Positions 58,901 through 64,000 of a stretch of 64,000 bases of DNA are shown piece after piece (position 1 is the first letter of the stretch; each line of letters opens with the position of its first letter). The stretch is from positions 8,742,001 to 8,806,000 of the forward strand of contig NC_092561.1 in the NCBI RefSeq assembly GCF_037975245.1, written 5' to 3'. This DNA is from Apostichopus japonicus. Lineage: Eukaryota; Echinodermata; Holothuroidea; Aspidochirotida; Stichopodidae. The position numbers and the translations under genes were made by a program. The notes under the pieces were generated by a model, which was not told where the DNA came from, did not search any database, and worked only from the letters and a program-made list of their open reading frames with translations.

Positions 58901-60371
58901 TACCTATCGACAAACTCTATTCACGTTTCATAAGCATATGTTGCCATTGTAGTACTGTTCCATGCATGTGATAAATAACTGAATTATGAAACAGACACAG
59001 GCCGCATGACTTTGGTGAAGTTGGTGTACGCATGACAGTACGTCGTGAAGATAAAGAGCTGAGAAAGTAACTGAAAGGTTGGCCAACGTAATTATTATTA
59101 TTTTGGAAATTCCAGAGGACCTCCATTTGCCCAACACAAAGCAAAGTTAGAATAAAGTCATGCTTGAAAATTGTTGTTGAGCGACAATTTGCAGTCACTA
59201 GCCTGTTTTAACATGATATCAGTTTTATATTACACTATGAACTTGATCTTTTACAAAGCACTGTTATGCGTACTATAGTATAATAATGACTCAGATCGTG
59301 TCTCGAAAAGTGGGGCGTTCGTGGACAACTCTGACATCCACAGGGGGTTCGTTGGGGGATAAAGTTAGGGAAACCCTGATATATATGCCATACCGTGGAC
59401 TATGGTAGCATAGGCTATGCCGTTACTAATTTCTACACAGTAAATTTGAAATTTAAAGGAAATTTATATTCAAGGGAGGAACCGTCAATTTCGTAGCAAT
59501 TTCATGAAATATCCAATCCAACGGTTCACTCCACAGCAAATGTTGATTAATGAATGCAAAAGTTTTATTTCGAAAATTTTATTTAGTTCCTCTGTAGCCT
59601 GTAGGCCTACCCTAGGCCTAGTATCTTTACTTAAAGCCTAGGCTTTGCATGTAAAATCTATACTCTGGGCATCTGGCATAATCTGATGTGATGAAATCAG
59701 GGGGATCAACCGGATCATCTTTGGGCTAGACAGTTATGAATATAAGGCGAGTACTAGTAGTACTAGGCTACTCCTGAAACTGAAAGGACAATTATGACAT
59801 TAGTGATACTTAGTGTCTGCACCTTTTTTCTAGGCCAGGGCCTACCATTTTATTATAACTATAGCAGAAACTAAGGGTGCTTGGGTAGAAGTAGAACAAG
59901 CCCATCGCTATAATCCGTGCAATGGATATTCCATCAAAGGTCTACCTATTTTACATCTTGGCTAACAGTAACTTTAGCTAACAAATTAGACCAGAACTTA
60001 GTAACTTTGTATTAGTCTCACACAGGCCTTATAGTTAGTCTACTGTAGCCTAGCTTAGGAAAGCTTAAAATCGTAAGTGACAACTTAATAAAATTTACAA
60101 ACTTAGGCGAAATGCATAGGCCCAAGTTTTCGCAGCCTTATAAAGTTTGATCTGCACGATAGACATTAATTTGGTTATCTGCGTGCCTATAATTTACAGA
60201 AACACCTTCGGCTAGGCTACTTACGATTGATAGATTCAACGTCCTGCTTACTGGTTTCTGTGACGACTTCTTAGGTGTTGTAAACTCCTTTCCCAGTGAA
60301 GTTTCAACATCAGACTCGTCGGAATAATTGGAACATTTTCCAGAATCAGGACTCTCGGGGTCTCGCATCAT
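23298..60371 (-). CDS. SLC28A3-like: Concentrative (sodium-coupled) nucleoside transporter, SLC28/CNT family, 11 coding exons
   Basis: Plasma-membrane symporter that would import nucleosides using a cation gradient. Joining 60371-60225, 37787-37611, 35244-34961, 34491-34350, 32554-32360, 30714-30553, 28859-28603, 28140-27972, 27357-27181, 24876-24696 and 23365-23298 gives 1959 nt, 652 aa plus stop, in one frame with GT-AG introns throughout. Order: hydrophilic acidic N-terminus (1-108), N-terminal membrane helices (about 130-275), hairpin-1 motif GQTEAP (368-373), core helices (375-530), motif [12 protein letters not shown] (540-551), motif CGFAN (582-586), then a short C-terminus. E371 and E547 match the conserved glutamates of human CNT3 (E343, E519 by my recollection). 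Exon 10 has an alternative copy at 24466-24646. Family assignment is firm; orthology to a given human CNT is inferred from four residues. The first exon is joined across a 22-kb intron on phase and composition alone, so it is the least certain part. Confidence 0.93.
24466..24646 (-). CDS. SLC28A3-like: SLC28 exon 10b, alternative copy of exon 10
   Basis: 181 nt, identical length and phase to exon 10a, with a strong polypyrimidine tract, acceptor CCTTGCCTGCAG and donor GTACAC. It encodes [19 protein letters not shown], then [16 protein letters not shown] and [18 protein letters not shown]. No stop or frameshift has accumulated and changes are conservative, so it is under coding constraint. Splicing 10a to 10b would shift the frame (362 nt), and the 49-nt spacer is too short for normal intron removal. 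Use must therefore be alternative. At residue 589 it has Ala where 10a has Ser. Confidence 0.93.
24696..24876 (-). CDS. SLC28A3-like: SLC28 exon 10a (residues 571-631), first of two mutually exclusive copies
   Basis: 181 nt, phase 0 to 1, acceptor CTGCCTAATCACAG and donor GTAAGC. It encodes [19 protein letters not shown], then [16 protein letters not shown] and [23 protein letters not shown]-x-x-S keeps the Asn586 and Ser589 that, by family alignment, correspond to the ribose-contacting Asn368 and Ser371 of Vibrio CNT. It splices in frame to exon 11. It is 68% identical (41/60 residues) to exon 10b, 49 nt downstream. Confidence 0.95.
24877..27180. other. SLC28 intron 9 with repeated units and a retroposon-like 3' tail
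   Basis: At 26250-26660, two and a half imperfect units of about 178 bp share AAGCTGCGTCCAT, CATATTCATATTTTAA and GGAATTTCACTGTAAATC. They run into a compact stem-loop (26670-26706) followed by ATATAAATTTGG and (AAT)n. The remainder is AT-rich, with a poly-C run at 25675. Confidence 0.6.
27181..27357 (-). CDS. SLC28A3-like: SLC28 exon 9 (residues 512-570, NEF motif)
   Basis: 177 nt (59 codons), phase 0 to 0, acceptor TACCCTGCAG and donor GTAGGT. It encodes [17 protein letters not shown] and the family signature [15 protein letters not shown]; Glu547 is the sugar/cation-coordinating glutamate equivalent to E519 of human CNT3. The usual NEFVAY is NEFYAY here. The exon ends GTGPQLS, immediately before the duplicated exon 10. 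Confidence 0.95.
27972..28140 (-). CDS. SLC28A3-like: SLC28 exon 8 (residues 455-511)
   Basis: 169 nt, acceptor TTGGAAACAG and donor GTAAAA. It completes the split Gly codon and encodes [20 protein letters not shown], a long hydrophobic helix ([20 protein letters not shown]) and [14 protein letters not shown]. The motif N-[IV]-x-x-N-L-I-A-F is typical of the scaffold helix of the CNT C-terminal half. Confidence 0.95.
28251..28376. repeat. 41-bp tandem repeat, 3 copies
   Basis: Unit GAAGGTATTGACAATTAGCG then ATACAACTTATGCATTCCGCT. Copies are nearly identical. Located in SLC28 intron 7, starting about 110 bp from exon 8. Confidence 0.9.
28603..28859 (-). CDS. SLC28A3-like: SLC28 exon 7 (residues 370-455, hairpin 1 and core helix)
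   Basis: 257 nt, phase 0 to 2, acceptor TTTTCACAG and donor GTAAGG. It begins [11 protein letters not shown], where Glu371 is the conserved hairpin-1 glutamate, then [20 protein letters not shown] and [15 protein letters not shown]. Ser402-Val403 (in AGSVLGAY) correspond to Ser374/Val375 of human CNT3. The exon ends in a charged loop, IEDIELPKG. Confidence 0.96.
28915..29135. repeat. AT-only palindrome-rich tract in SLC28 intron 6
   Basis: About 220 bp almost free of G and C, built from TTATAATTAAT/ATTAATTATAA words in both orientations. It lies within 60 bp of the acceptor of exon 7 on the upstream (intron) side. Confidence 0.85.
30296..30475. repeat. Imperfect tandem repeat, 4 copies of about 45 bp
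   Basis: Repeated AAGCCTAGGCTTTTCATGAC, then CTGCTATGATAGTGTTAT. Lies in SLC28 intron 6, ending about 80 bp from exon 6. AAGCCTAGGCTT is itself a 12-bp palindrome. Confidence 0.85.
30553..30714 (-). CDS. SLC28A3-like: SLC28 exon 6 (residues 316-369, start of hairpin 1)
   Basis: 162 nt, phase 0 to 0, acceptor TTTGTACAG and donor GTAAGA. It encodes [19 protein letters not shown] and [18 protein letters not shown], then IFIGQ. The exon ends inside the hairpin-1 nucleobase-binding motif, between Gln369 and Thr370. The Gly-Gln pair at 368-369 matches human CNT3 (G340/Q341) rather than CNT1 (Ser/Gln) or CNT2 (Gly/Met). Confidence 0.95.
31025..31345 (+). repeat. SINE-like dispersed repeat
   Basis: Contains GTGCCTTGCCCAAGGACGCA and CCAGGACTCGAATCTGCAA followed by CCACTTGACCACA. 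I recognise these blocks from abundant short repeats of many marine animals. GGACTCGAATC resembles a tRNA B box. No copy elsewhere in the window; boundaries approximate. Confidence 0.5.
32360..32554 (-). CDS. SLC28A3-like: SLC28 exon 5 (residues 251-315)
   Basis: 195 nt (65 codons), phase 0 to 0, donor GTAAAA. It encodes [20 protein letters not shown], a membrane helix, then [20 protein letters not shown] and HFFAFK. The stretch W-x-L-Q-F-x-L-G-x-L-I-L-R-T and the DAGAxFVFG loop are hallmark CNT features. Confidence 0.95.
32645..33015. repeat. Two short tandem arrays in SLC28 intron 4
   Basis: 32645-32735: repeats of about 18 bp, TAATTCTATGTAGGC. 32822-33013: repeats of about 22 bp, ATCTCAAAATGTTGACTTTTT, about eight copies with slight degeneration. 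Both non-coding. Confidence 0.85.
33437..33750. repeat. Dispersed repeat, copy 2
   Basis: Diverged copy of 4797-5075, within SLC28 intron 4. A short related piece (GGACGCAAG ... CTGCGTCCCT) is at about 46300-46345. Confidence 0.65.
34350..34491 (-). CDS. SLC28A3-like: SLC28 exon 4 (residues 203-250)
   Basis: 142 nt, acceptor TTTTCCATCAG and donor GTAAGT. It completes the split Trp codon and encodes two hydrophobic helices, the second containing [20 protein letters not shown]. The exon closes with HPRH in phase 0, directly followed by VKWRPVIWG in exon 5, a junction seen throughout animal CNTs. Confidence 0.92.
34961..35244 (-). CDS. SLC28A3-like: SLC28 exon 3 (residues 109-203, first membrane helices)
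   Basis: 284 nt, phase 0 to 2, acceptor CCAAACAG and donor GTAAGT. It encodes an amphipathic lead-in ([15 protein letters not shown]) followed by two hydrophobic helices around residues 131-170, with the CNT-like pattern [18 protein letters not shown]. It ends KLWKYAKW, with the Trp codon split across the junction (TG|G). Confidence 0.93.
35245..37610. other. SLC28 intron 2, no additional feature
   Basis: AT-rich intronic sequence with a poly-C run at about 37087. No exon-like stretch with matching phase and splice sites was found by eye. Confidence 0.5.
37611..37787 (-). CDS. SLC28A3-like: SLC28 exon 2 (residues 50-108)
   Basis: 177 nt, phase 0 to 0, acceptor TTTTTTTCTAG and donor GTAAGT. 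The 59 residues are strongly acidic and proline-rich and end in DDIQIKFWT. No membrane segment. This is the cytosolic N-terminal tail, typical of CNTs and not a recognised domain. It joins exon 3 without a phase conflict. Confidence 0.8.
37788..41429. other. SLC28 intron 1, distal part
   Basis: Holds the MITE at 40515-40850 and a palindromic cluster of CCAGATCTGG words (39275-39375). No host exon recognised. Remainder is unremarkable AT-rich DNA. Confidence 0.5.
40515..40850 (+). mobile_element. MITE (GAAGACTCGC family) copy B
   Basis: About 336 bp, starting GAAGACTGGCGC and ending GGGGCGATTCTTC. Shared internal blocks include GTTTCGAATGAGGTGTAACA and CACGCGGTTTGGGGCG. It lies in SLC28 intron 1. 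No coding capacity. Confidence 0.8.
41430..41535. repeat. Short tandem repeat ATTTAGCCATATT
   Basis: Seven or so degenerate units of ATTTAGCCATATT, some with an extra ATT. It lies 0.5 kb before LINE ORF1 and could mark or precede the LINE 5' boundary. Confidence 0.8.
42074..42917 (+). pseudogene. LINE ORF1: PHD finger plus coiled coil, one frameshift
   Basis: The best start is ATG 42074. The first frame gives a zinc-finger beginning (CCGRCEDR, then [12 protein letters not shown]) and stops at a TGA at 42179-42181. The remaining zinc ligands (WQCKICKRY) and the rest of the protein are in the frame open from at least 42123 to 42917, so a single base is missing near 42180. After the finger comes a long charged coiled coil (about 42295-42500), then an RRM-like region ([25 protein letters not shown]). 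PHD-finger ORF1 proteins are known from CR1-clade LINEs. It may be a mutation or a sequencing error. Confidence 0.8.
42848..42920 (+). promoter_or_regulatory. Predicted -1 ribosomal frameshift signal (ORF1 to ORF2)
   Basis: The slippery heptamer A AAA AAC (42848-42854) is positioned exactly in the ORF1 codon frame (GAA AAA AAC). After a 9-nt spacer follows a perfect 9-bp stem, ATTGGGGGC (42864-42872) with GCCCCCAAT (42891-42899). The 18-nt loop contains AAATTA (42874-42879), complementary to TAATTT (42915-42920) across the ORF1 stop, which could form a weak pseudoknot. ORF2 is in the -1 frame and its open frame begins directly after a TGA at 42845-42847. Confidence 0.8.
43016..45853 (+). CDS. 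LINE ORF2: endonuclease-reverse transcriptase, 945 aa plus upstream extension
   Basis: Endonuclease domain 1-215 with [20 protein letters not shown] (143-147) and SDHN (about 209). Reverse transcriptase about 430-690 with [49 protein letters not shown] and the catalytic FADD (about 661). The C-terminal block ([23 protein letters not shown]) is typical of CR1/L2-type ORF2. Codon 43016 is GTG, and the first in-frame ATG (43442) lies inside the endonuclease, so ordinary initiation would delete essential residues. The frame is open upstream to 42848, where a -1 frameshift signal sits in ORF1. No internal stop. Confidence 0.95.
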   Translation: MDKLKVFYVNARSIVNKISLLEAYISELEPDIVGISESWVIESILESELDISGFTAYVVNRNPLRASRGGGVILYVKNDLSHELVTSFDPTHESESVWCKIRTKQHSEVFIGVCYDSTSNTIEDSDKLYNVIKCASKEHSLIMGDFNRRGIDWSTLTANSEGQALLDLFQDLFLTQHVFVPTRGDSILDLVFSSEPGMVEDVNVMERFGTSDHNIVTFQLIVQVNVKKVINKFRDFRKADYDGMRRYLQSIDWNKLFDGLNTVDMWHHFKIILNKAMDDFVPWSQRKRSKKPIWMDYKAFQARKRKYKKWKLFRLLQTKTAESEYKKALNEATTELRRSKRQFERKLGDKIKEDTKSFYSFVRSKCKTKDTVGPLHNSEGDVVFDNQSMASILNQYFSSVFTCESTEHLPVPHRVFTRGSEEVLSGLCFTHDDVLKKIKSLKPNKAPGPDNVYNNILKSMAPEISGPFAILFNKSLDEGIVPDDWREANVIPIFKKGSKHDPCNYRPVSLTSTACKILEMLIKDAIIKHLDDHQLLKDTQHGFTKGRSTLSNLLTFLEYVTNEVDKGYPVDVVYLDFAKAFDKVAHKRLVSKIESHGISGSVSAWISAWLNGRRQRVALNGTFSSWLPVKSGVPQGSVLGPSLFLLFINDIDDEISSHVLKFADDTKVFTRIEDENDALSLQEDINKLHLWSEKWQMLFNVSKCKILHFGHNNHRFNYFMNGQPLETVNEEKDLGVIVSSSLKLNTQVVACVKRANRILGMIYRTFETKELVLMLQLYKTLVRPHLEFAIQAWNPYLKGDIDYLEKVQRRFTRMIPVLQHLPYNERLSALNLTTLSTRRLRGDLIEAFKIMKGFVKASPQLWFEFSDISFTRGHSMKLCAKYSKLNVRRHFFSVRVVSEWNALPQSAIDATSINQFKGLLDRHLHCRGVTRAVLSLPSSSHTTSV
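47288..47960. repeat. Minisatellite of about 55 bp, about 12 copies
   Basis: Unit contains ATAAGACACTGCATCATAAA, CTGTGTAAGATATGATACC and ATACAGGTCTAYRTAAC. Unit length alternates between 54 and 56-57 bp because of a GT/GC dinucleotide indel. Copies are 80-95% alike by eye. Located in SLC28 intron 1. Confidence 0.92.
48065..48469. mobile_element. Harbinger-type MITE, 405 bp
   Basis: Perfect 16-bp terminal inverted repeats AGGCCCGGTCACACTA / TAGTGTGACCGGGCCT with flanking TAA target duplication (48062-48064, 48470-48472). Subterminal ATCGGA/TCCGAT words recur in both orientations. No coding capacity. The ends resemble those of the element at 12601-13822. It lies in SLC28 intron 1. Confidence 0.88.
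48470..50781. other. Intronic sequence, no feature
   Basis: Between the Harbinger MITE and the GTACTGTA block; no gene, repeat array or transposon end seen. Confidence 0.4.
50782..51172. repeat. GTACTGTA/TACAGTAC low-complexity block
   Basis: About 390 bp composed almost wholly of TACAGTA, TAGTACTGTA and their reverse complements, with no fixed period. Because the words are near self-complementary, the region can fold on itself in many registers. The same words are scattered singly across the window. Confidence 0.9.
51173..52948. other. Intronic sequence, no supportable gene
   Basis: A 97-codon plus-strand frame (51549-51842) shows no recognisable domain and sits in the antisense of an intron. 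A poly-G plus GA tract lies at 52203-52229. Nothing else identified. Confidence 0.4.
52949..53022. repeat. (CA)n/(TA)n microsatellite
   Basis: CATACACACACA followed by about 25 TA repeats with one interruption (AAATTA). Confidence 0.95.
53594..54253. mobile_element. Foldback transposon-like element, 660 bp, 8-bp target duplication
   Basis: Ends are inverted repeats of about 50 bp (GGTTACATC... and ...GATGTCACC), each with two to three copies of ATGTTCCGACGTCTCT. An exact 8-bp duplication GGTCAATC flanks it (53586-53593, 54254-54261). The interior is a degenerate repeat: the left half has GGACCAAAATTTTT words and the right half the reverse complement (TTTTGGTCC), so the whole element can fold into one long hairpin. 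Frames across it (such as 54259-53672) are repeats of Phe/Gly/Pro and not genes. The 8-bp duplication fits hAT-like integration. Confidence 0.85.
54540..55255. repeat. Degenerate long tandem repeat with nuclear-receptor-like half-sites
   Basis: About four diverged units of roughly 150-200 bp share TTTGACCTCCAC, CTTGTACTCAATGTG, ACATACCAA, CCAAGCTTCCCTT and ATCGTGTTTACAAGG in fixed order. A related piece is at 57560-57700. I recognise this as a repeat widespread in marine invertebrates. A perfect direct repeat TGACCT-G-TGACCT lies at 55139-55151. Confidence 0.7.
57257..57428. repeat. Direct duplication, about 85 bp
   Basis: Two copies of CAGGTCCTGGTAC, AGTACTTGATAATAATT and AAAGTTAATAAA...CACCACAA in the same order. 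Intronic. Confidence 0.8.
57723..58024. mobile_element. hAT-like MITE, 302 bp
   Basis: Ends CAAGCGCGTAGCGAGG and, reversed, CAGGCGCGTAGCTAAGG. Flanked by an exact 8-bp duplication ATAAAGAC (57715-57722, 58025-58032), the hAT signature. A 12-bp poly-G tract lies near 57980. The interior block CTATCTAAGCGTAGC recurs at 63703 and, inverted and diverged, near 17590. Confidence 0.85.
58033..60224. other. 5' part of SLC28 intron 1
   Basis: No exon, transposon end or array recognised. Contains CTAGGCCTA-type palindromic words near 59610. Confidence 0.4.
60225..60371 (-). CDS. SLC28A3-like: SLC28 exon 1 (start codon, residues 1-49)
   Basis: Starts at tandem ATG codons (60371 and 60368) in the context TTCAAAATGATG and runs 49 codons to a consensus donor GTAAGT (60224-60219), ending in phase 0. 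The peptide is hydrophilic and Ser/Asp/Glu-rich ([20 protein letters not shown]), as expected for the cytosolic CNT N-terminus, which is poorly conserved. A weaker donor (CCA|GTAAGC) lies 24 nt upstream of the used one, also in phase. Assignment to this gene rests on phase, strand and composition; intervening small exons cannot be excluded. Confidence 0.6.
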
Positions 60372-61289
60372 TTTGAAGGTGGATATAAATGTTTTGAAGG
60401 GAGAAAGTTTGCGCCGTGATCATACAGGGACCCGATCCAGACGTGGGTTAGGGGTGGAATGCAACATCCGTAACCCGCCGAATTCAGAATTCGCGCCACA
60501 TCAGATGATCTGTGGACCACACCAAATTTACTAGAGCTTTTATTCAGTAAAATATAGGAATAACCTCTCTTTTTGAAGAGAAAGAAAAACACATTTACCT
60601 GTTTTTTTAAATAATTATAAAAAATATAAATTTATGTTTGAATATATGATGTTTAAACTGTGTTTTTGTTTGTAAAACAATCATATATTTCAATGGTGTA
60701 ATATTATCTTCCCTCTATAATAATGTACCCGCTCTAGCAGCTGACGGTTTTTCTGGCGCTGAATTTATCAATGGGGAAACGTCTTTGTTTACTATAGACC
60801 GTATATAGTGAACGAAGCATTCTGTGTGTTTGGCTGAATTCCAATGCTGCGTGGGTGCTTCATTTGTGTTGGCTTGTTTAGCATGTTAGTACTACACAAG
60901 TTATTGCTTTTTGGCTAAGATCCTGTGTAGCGTTATGTTCCCCTATGGGAATCGTGGTTACACACCTGACGATGATCACACAGTCACAGTCTCGATGCAA
61001 GGTGACTGGGGTTGAGAGCGGATCAGTCATTCGGTTATTTGATTTTTCGTGCCCAGGTTCTTCCCTGGGTGACTTTTCTTCAAAAAAGTGTTGCCAGTTA
61101 GTTATAGATAAACAAACCCATCTTTTCAAGCTAACCATCTTTTCAAGCTAAATCCAAAATTTCATGTAATATTCCCGCGTACAAATATAGGGCCTACAGA
61201 CAACAGTAAAGCCTGGGGAAATAAATTAATCAGACTACAGTATACCATAAATATACTTGATGAATATCAAGGATTTTTTTTTAACTATC
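60372..61289 (-). other. 5' UTR/promoter region of SLC28 (putative)
   Basis: Sequence upstream of the start codon on the minus strand. It is locally richer in G and C (60410-60500) than the surroundings. No TATA box at a convincing distance; the transcription start cannot be set. Confidence 0.35.
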
Positions 61290-61293
61290 TGAA

Positions 61294-62054
61294 GGTGGCA
61301 TACTAGTATTAGGGTCTGTATCAATCCTCCGCCCAATTGTTCTCCTTTCAAGAAAATTGCCTTGCATGTTGACCAGCATGGATGGAAGTACATTGTGGTG
61401 CAAAAATTGGGTCAATTTAGGCATTTTTAGACCTCTCAGGAGCAGCGTACGAAAATTGTTTACTTCTGAGTGAAGAGGTTTGTTTACAAGTGACGGAAAC
61501 TTCAGGCTCACATAGCACAAAATCTTCACGGTCATGATACGAAAAATTGATGGTGCTATGAAAGGCCAACTGGTCAGCTATCCAGTGATTGGTAGCGTTT
61601 AGCTCGTGAGAATTTCTATCTACACTCAGAGACGGCATTACATTTGTGATTTAGTGTGTAAGTCAATGGCGCTTTCAAAAGGTGTGAAGACTCTCGCAAA
61701 AAGAAACGTCTAATACCGGTAATCTGACCTAGTTTCGAATGAGGTGTAACAGAAGTGTTAGACACCACCATCGATACCATAAAATACACACACAAAGCTT
61801 GCTACTATCGGTAATTTAGACACTAGTGTACAGTCAGTACATACAGCTGAGGTCAATACCCACAGCACAGTGTACAAACATTACAACGATGGACATCTCA
61901 GGTCCAGCTAAAGATAACAAGGTATCACGTTTCATTACTGTATTGTCTGCATTTTGTAGCGACGCGAAGAAAACGTCACTTGCAAGCAACGGAAAGTGAA
62001 CTTTTTCAGATGGCCGCACGCGGTTTGGGGCGAGTCTTTATGGGCGTATGCTAC
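61294..62054. mobile_element. MITE (GGTGGCATAC family) copy 1, interrupted by a nested MITE
   Basis: Ends GGTGGCATACT and, reversed, GGTAGCATACGCCCAT. Flanked by TGAA (61290-61293, 62055-62058). Its body aligns with copy 2 at 62320-62785, but between about 61678 and 62039 a 350-bp element of another family is inserted. Short frames in it are not genes. Confidence 0.8.
61686..62038 (+). mobile_element. MITE (GAAGACTCGC family) copy C, nested
   Basis: About 353 bp, starting GAAGACTCTCGC and ending GGGCGAGTCTT, i.e. short imperfect inverted ends. It aligns over its whole length with 40515-40850 and, inverted, with 14232-14568. It is inserted in the element at 61294-62054. Confidence 0.8.
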
Positions 62055-62319
62055 CTGAAACAGGATCGAAAATTCCCTGCTAATGACCCTATGATAGGAG
62101 CTTTAATGTCAAGATGGATATGGGGACCTCGACAAACCTAACCTTGACTATACTGGGGCTACCAAGTTGTATTCATTATTCATTACTAGTTAAGGATCAC
62201 TCCACAGTACAGCCAGGCACAATACTATCCGATTGCTGCAATGGTGATGCACCAGTTTAACGAATGTGTGGAAGATGCCGCCCTCCAAATGTATATATAA
62301 CATTTCGGAGCTGACTTAA

Positions 62320-62785
62320 GGTGGCATACTCCTATTAGAGTCTATATCAATCCGCTCGATTGTTCTACTTCAGGAAAAGTGCCAAAAAGCAGCAGGAGAA
62401 CATCTTTTGTGACCTGTTATCAATCATAATCTAGTTTTTTGTGGCTTTCATGTTGAAGAGCATGAATGGAAGTACATGTGGTGAAAAAATTGGGTCAATT
62501 GAAGCAATTTTAGACCCCTTTAGGCTTCCCAGGAGCAGCGTAGGAAATTTGTTTACCACTGAGTGAAGAAGTTTGTTTACAAGTGACGAAAACTTCCGGC
62601 TCGGATAGCAAAAAATTTTCACGGTCATGGTACGGAAAATTGATGGTGCCATGAAAGGCCAACTTGTCAGCTATCCAGTGATGGTAGCGTTTAGCAAGTG
62701 AAAACTTCTATCTAGATTTAGAGACCACATTACTTTTGTGATTTAGTGTGTAAGTCAATGGGGCTTTTAATGGGCGTATGCTACC
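62320..62785. mobile_element. MITE (GGTGGCATAC family) copy 2, uninterrupted, 466 bp
   Basis: Imperfect inverted ends of about 22 bp, GGTGGCATACTCCTATTAG versus GGTAGCATACGCCCATTA. Flanked by TTAA (62316-62319, 62786-62789). TTAA duplications are typical of piggyBac- and Kolobok-type elements, but copy 1 shows TGAA, so the superfamily stays open. Confidence 0.8.
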
Positions 62786-63649
62786 TTAATTACTCGGGAC
62801 GCAGTAGCCTATATGGCGTTCTACTGATACAGAACGCACCTTTGCTCAAATAGCATTTCCCCTTTCTATACAACGTATAACATATGGCTTGCCATAAACG
62901 TACGTGCATGTACCCAGGGAGTTGTTATGGTTCAATAACAACTCCCTGATGTACCACACTCTTATTAGATCCACACTATTGCACTATACTAACCTAAACT
63001 ATACACGCATGCAACATTATGTACACATTATCGCCAAATTAGTATCTTGGGTCGGCCTCGCGAAGGTCAAATGGTAATTTTGTGTCAACGGGCGAACTTT
63101 TTATTTATCGTTTTTTAGATGGCGCTATTATCCTTCTACTTCTTTTACGATATTCATTTAGGTAGAGTTCCTATCTATAAAGAAACTCTACATTTAGGAA
63201 GGTGAGAGCGCAGCTAATTTTCTTCACGCAAAACCGTCTTAAACAACCAAACTCTGTTCTAACTTGTAGACTGACATAGTATAGAAACAGACGTACAGTA
63301 GCTATAACCCATTGAAAGACGATCGAGAGAACTTTGAGATACTGTACTATAATTTAGACATTCACTGCAATGTTATAAATATTCGAGGCGACCTCTATCG
63401 GACAGGCCTATAGGCTGACGAGAGTAAGGTCAGAAGGGACTACAGTTCCGGGATCCGGGTCACAATTAAGTGGGCCAGGAGAAATTTGAAGTGCATGGGA
63501 AAGCATTTGAACAATAATATAGTGTATACTCGTTTTCAAAATGTGTTTAAGGAAACATGAAGAGTGCAAAAAGGAGGCCCGGTGACACTTGCCTCCGAGA
63601 CCCGTTGATGTATGGAGACGATCTCCTAAACAGCCTACTAGCAGCGCAA
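62786..63649. other. Intergenic sequence with one perfect hairpin
   Basis: Contains a 14-bp perfect inverted repeat with 6-nt loop: CAGGGAGTTGTTAT (62915-62928) and ATAACAACTCCCTG (62935-62948). No gene seen. Confidence 0.5.
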
Positions 63650-63930
63650 GCATGGGCGGCGATCCGTACTTCCGAGTGGGGGGGATATGACCTTGTTGAC
63701 TATCTAAGCGTAGCGCCACCATGAGTTGGCGCGAAGCGTACAAGAAAATTTTGGGATTTACAAACCCTCTAGATGGTCGGAAACGGCACTTCCCGACGTT
63801 TCCAAGCGGCATATAACCCAACATTAAAATAGGGATATCATGTCCGAAATATCTCATAATCAGGATCCAAAATACTTTTTTTTTAAATTTCGGGTGTTAT
63901 TTTGGGAAAATTGCCCCTGTCAATCTTGTT
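63650..63930. repeat. Fragment of the hAT-like GCGTAGC family
   Basis: It shares CTATCTAAGCGTAGC and ACCATGAGTTGG-type blocks with 57723-58024, plus a poly-G run near 63680. Ends are not defined. A 149-codon minus-strand frame here (63857-63408) is repeat-derived. Confidence 0.6.
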
Positions 63931-64000
63931 TCAGGCGCTACGTTAGAATGTTCGAGAGCTCTTTTATATTATTCGATGAAGAAAATGGCCTCATGCAGGC

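Noticed and set aside
63408-63857. 149-codon minus-strand frame (and a similar one at 57569-57916)
   Set aside because: The shared peptide (FLYASRQLMVALRLDS-like) comes from the hAT-like MITE present at both places.

Overview
The window is animal nuclear DNA, most likely from a marine deuterostome; an echinoderm, perhaps a sea cucumber, is my best guess. The evidence is one intron-rich gene with GT-AG splice sites spread over about 37 kb, AT-rich non-coding DNA, a dense mix of metazoan transposons, and many tandem and palindromic repeats. Species cannot be settled from the sequence alone. No rRNA, tRNA, CRISPR or operon-like organisation was seen.

The only host gene I can support lies on the minus strand from 60371 down to 23298. 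It is a sodium-coupled concentrative nucleoside transporter (SLC28/CNT family). Eleven coding exons join in phase into 1959 nt (652 aa plus stop), the usual family length. The first intron is about 22 kb. The penultimate exon is present twice in tandem (24696-24876 and 24466-24646). Both copies are 181 nt with matching phases and intact splice sites, separated by only 49 nt. They look like mutually exclusive exons that swap part of the substrate- and cation-binding core.

Mobile elements make up most of the other recognisable content. Downstream of the gene is a complete, young Ty1/copia retrotransposon (7790-12321) with 164/165-bp LTRs, a 5-bp target duplication, an initiator-tRNA half-molecule primer site and an intact 1370-aa polyprotein. 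Next to it is a 1.2-kb PIF/Harbinger derivative (12601-13822) with a transposase remnant. Intron 1 of the transporter holds an antisense CR1/L2-like LINE (about 42.07-45.89 kb) whose ORF2 appears to be reached by a canonical -1 ribosomal frameshift. The same intron holds a Harbinger-type MITE, a 660-bp foldback element with 8-bp target duplication, and a hAT-like MITE with 8-bp target duplication. Upstream of the gene are two MITEs flanked by TTAA or TGAA, one of them carrying a nested insertion of another MITE.

The rest is introns and intergenic sequence with minisatellites (41, 42, 53 and about 55 bp periods), a roughly 390-bp block built from GTACTGTA/TACAGTAC words, AT-only palindromic DNA, poly-G and poly-C tracts and dispersed repeats. 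No other coding gene could be supported.
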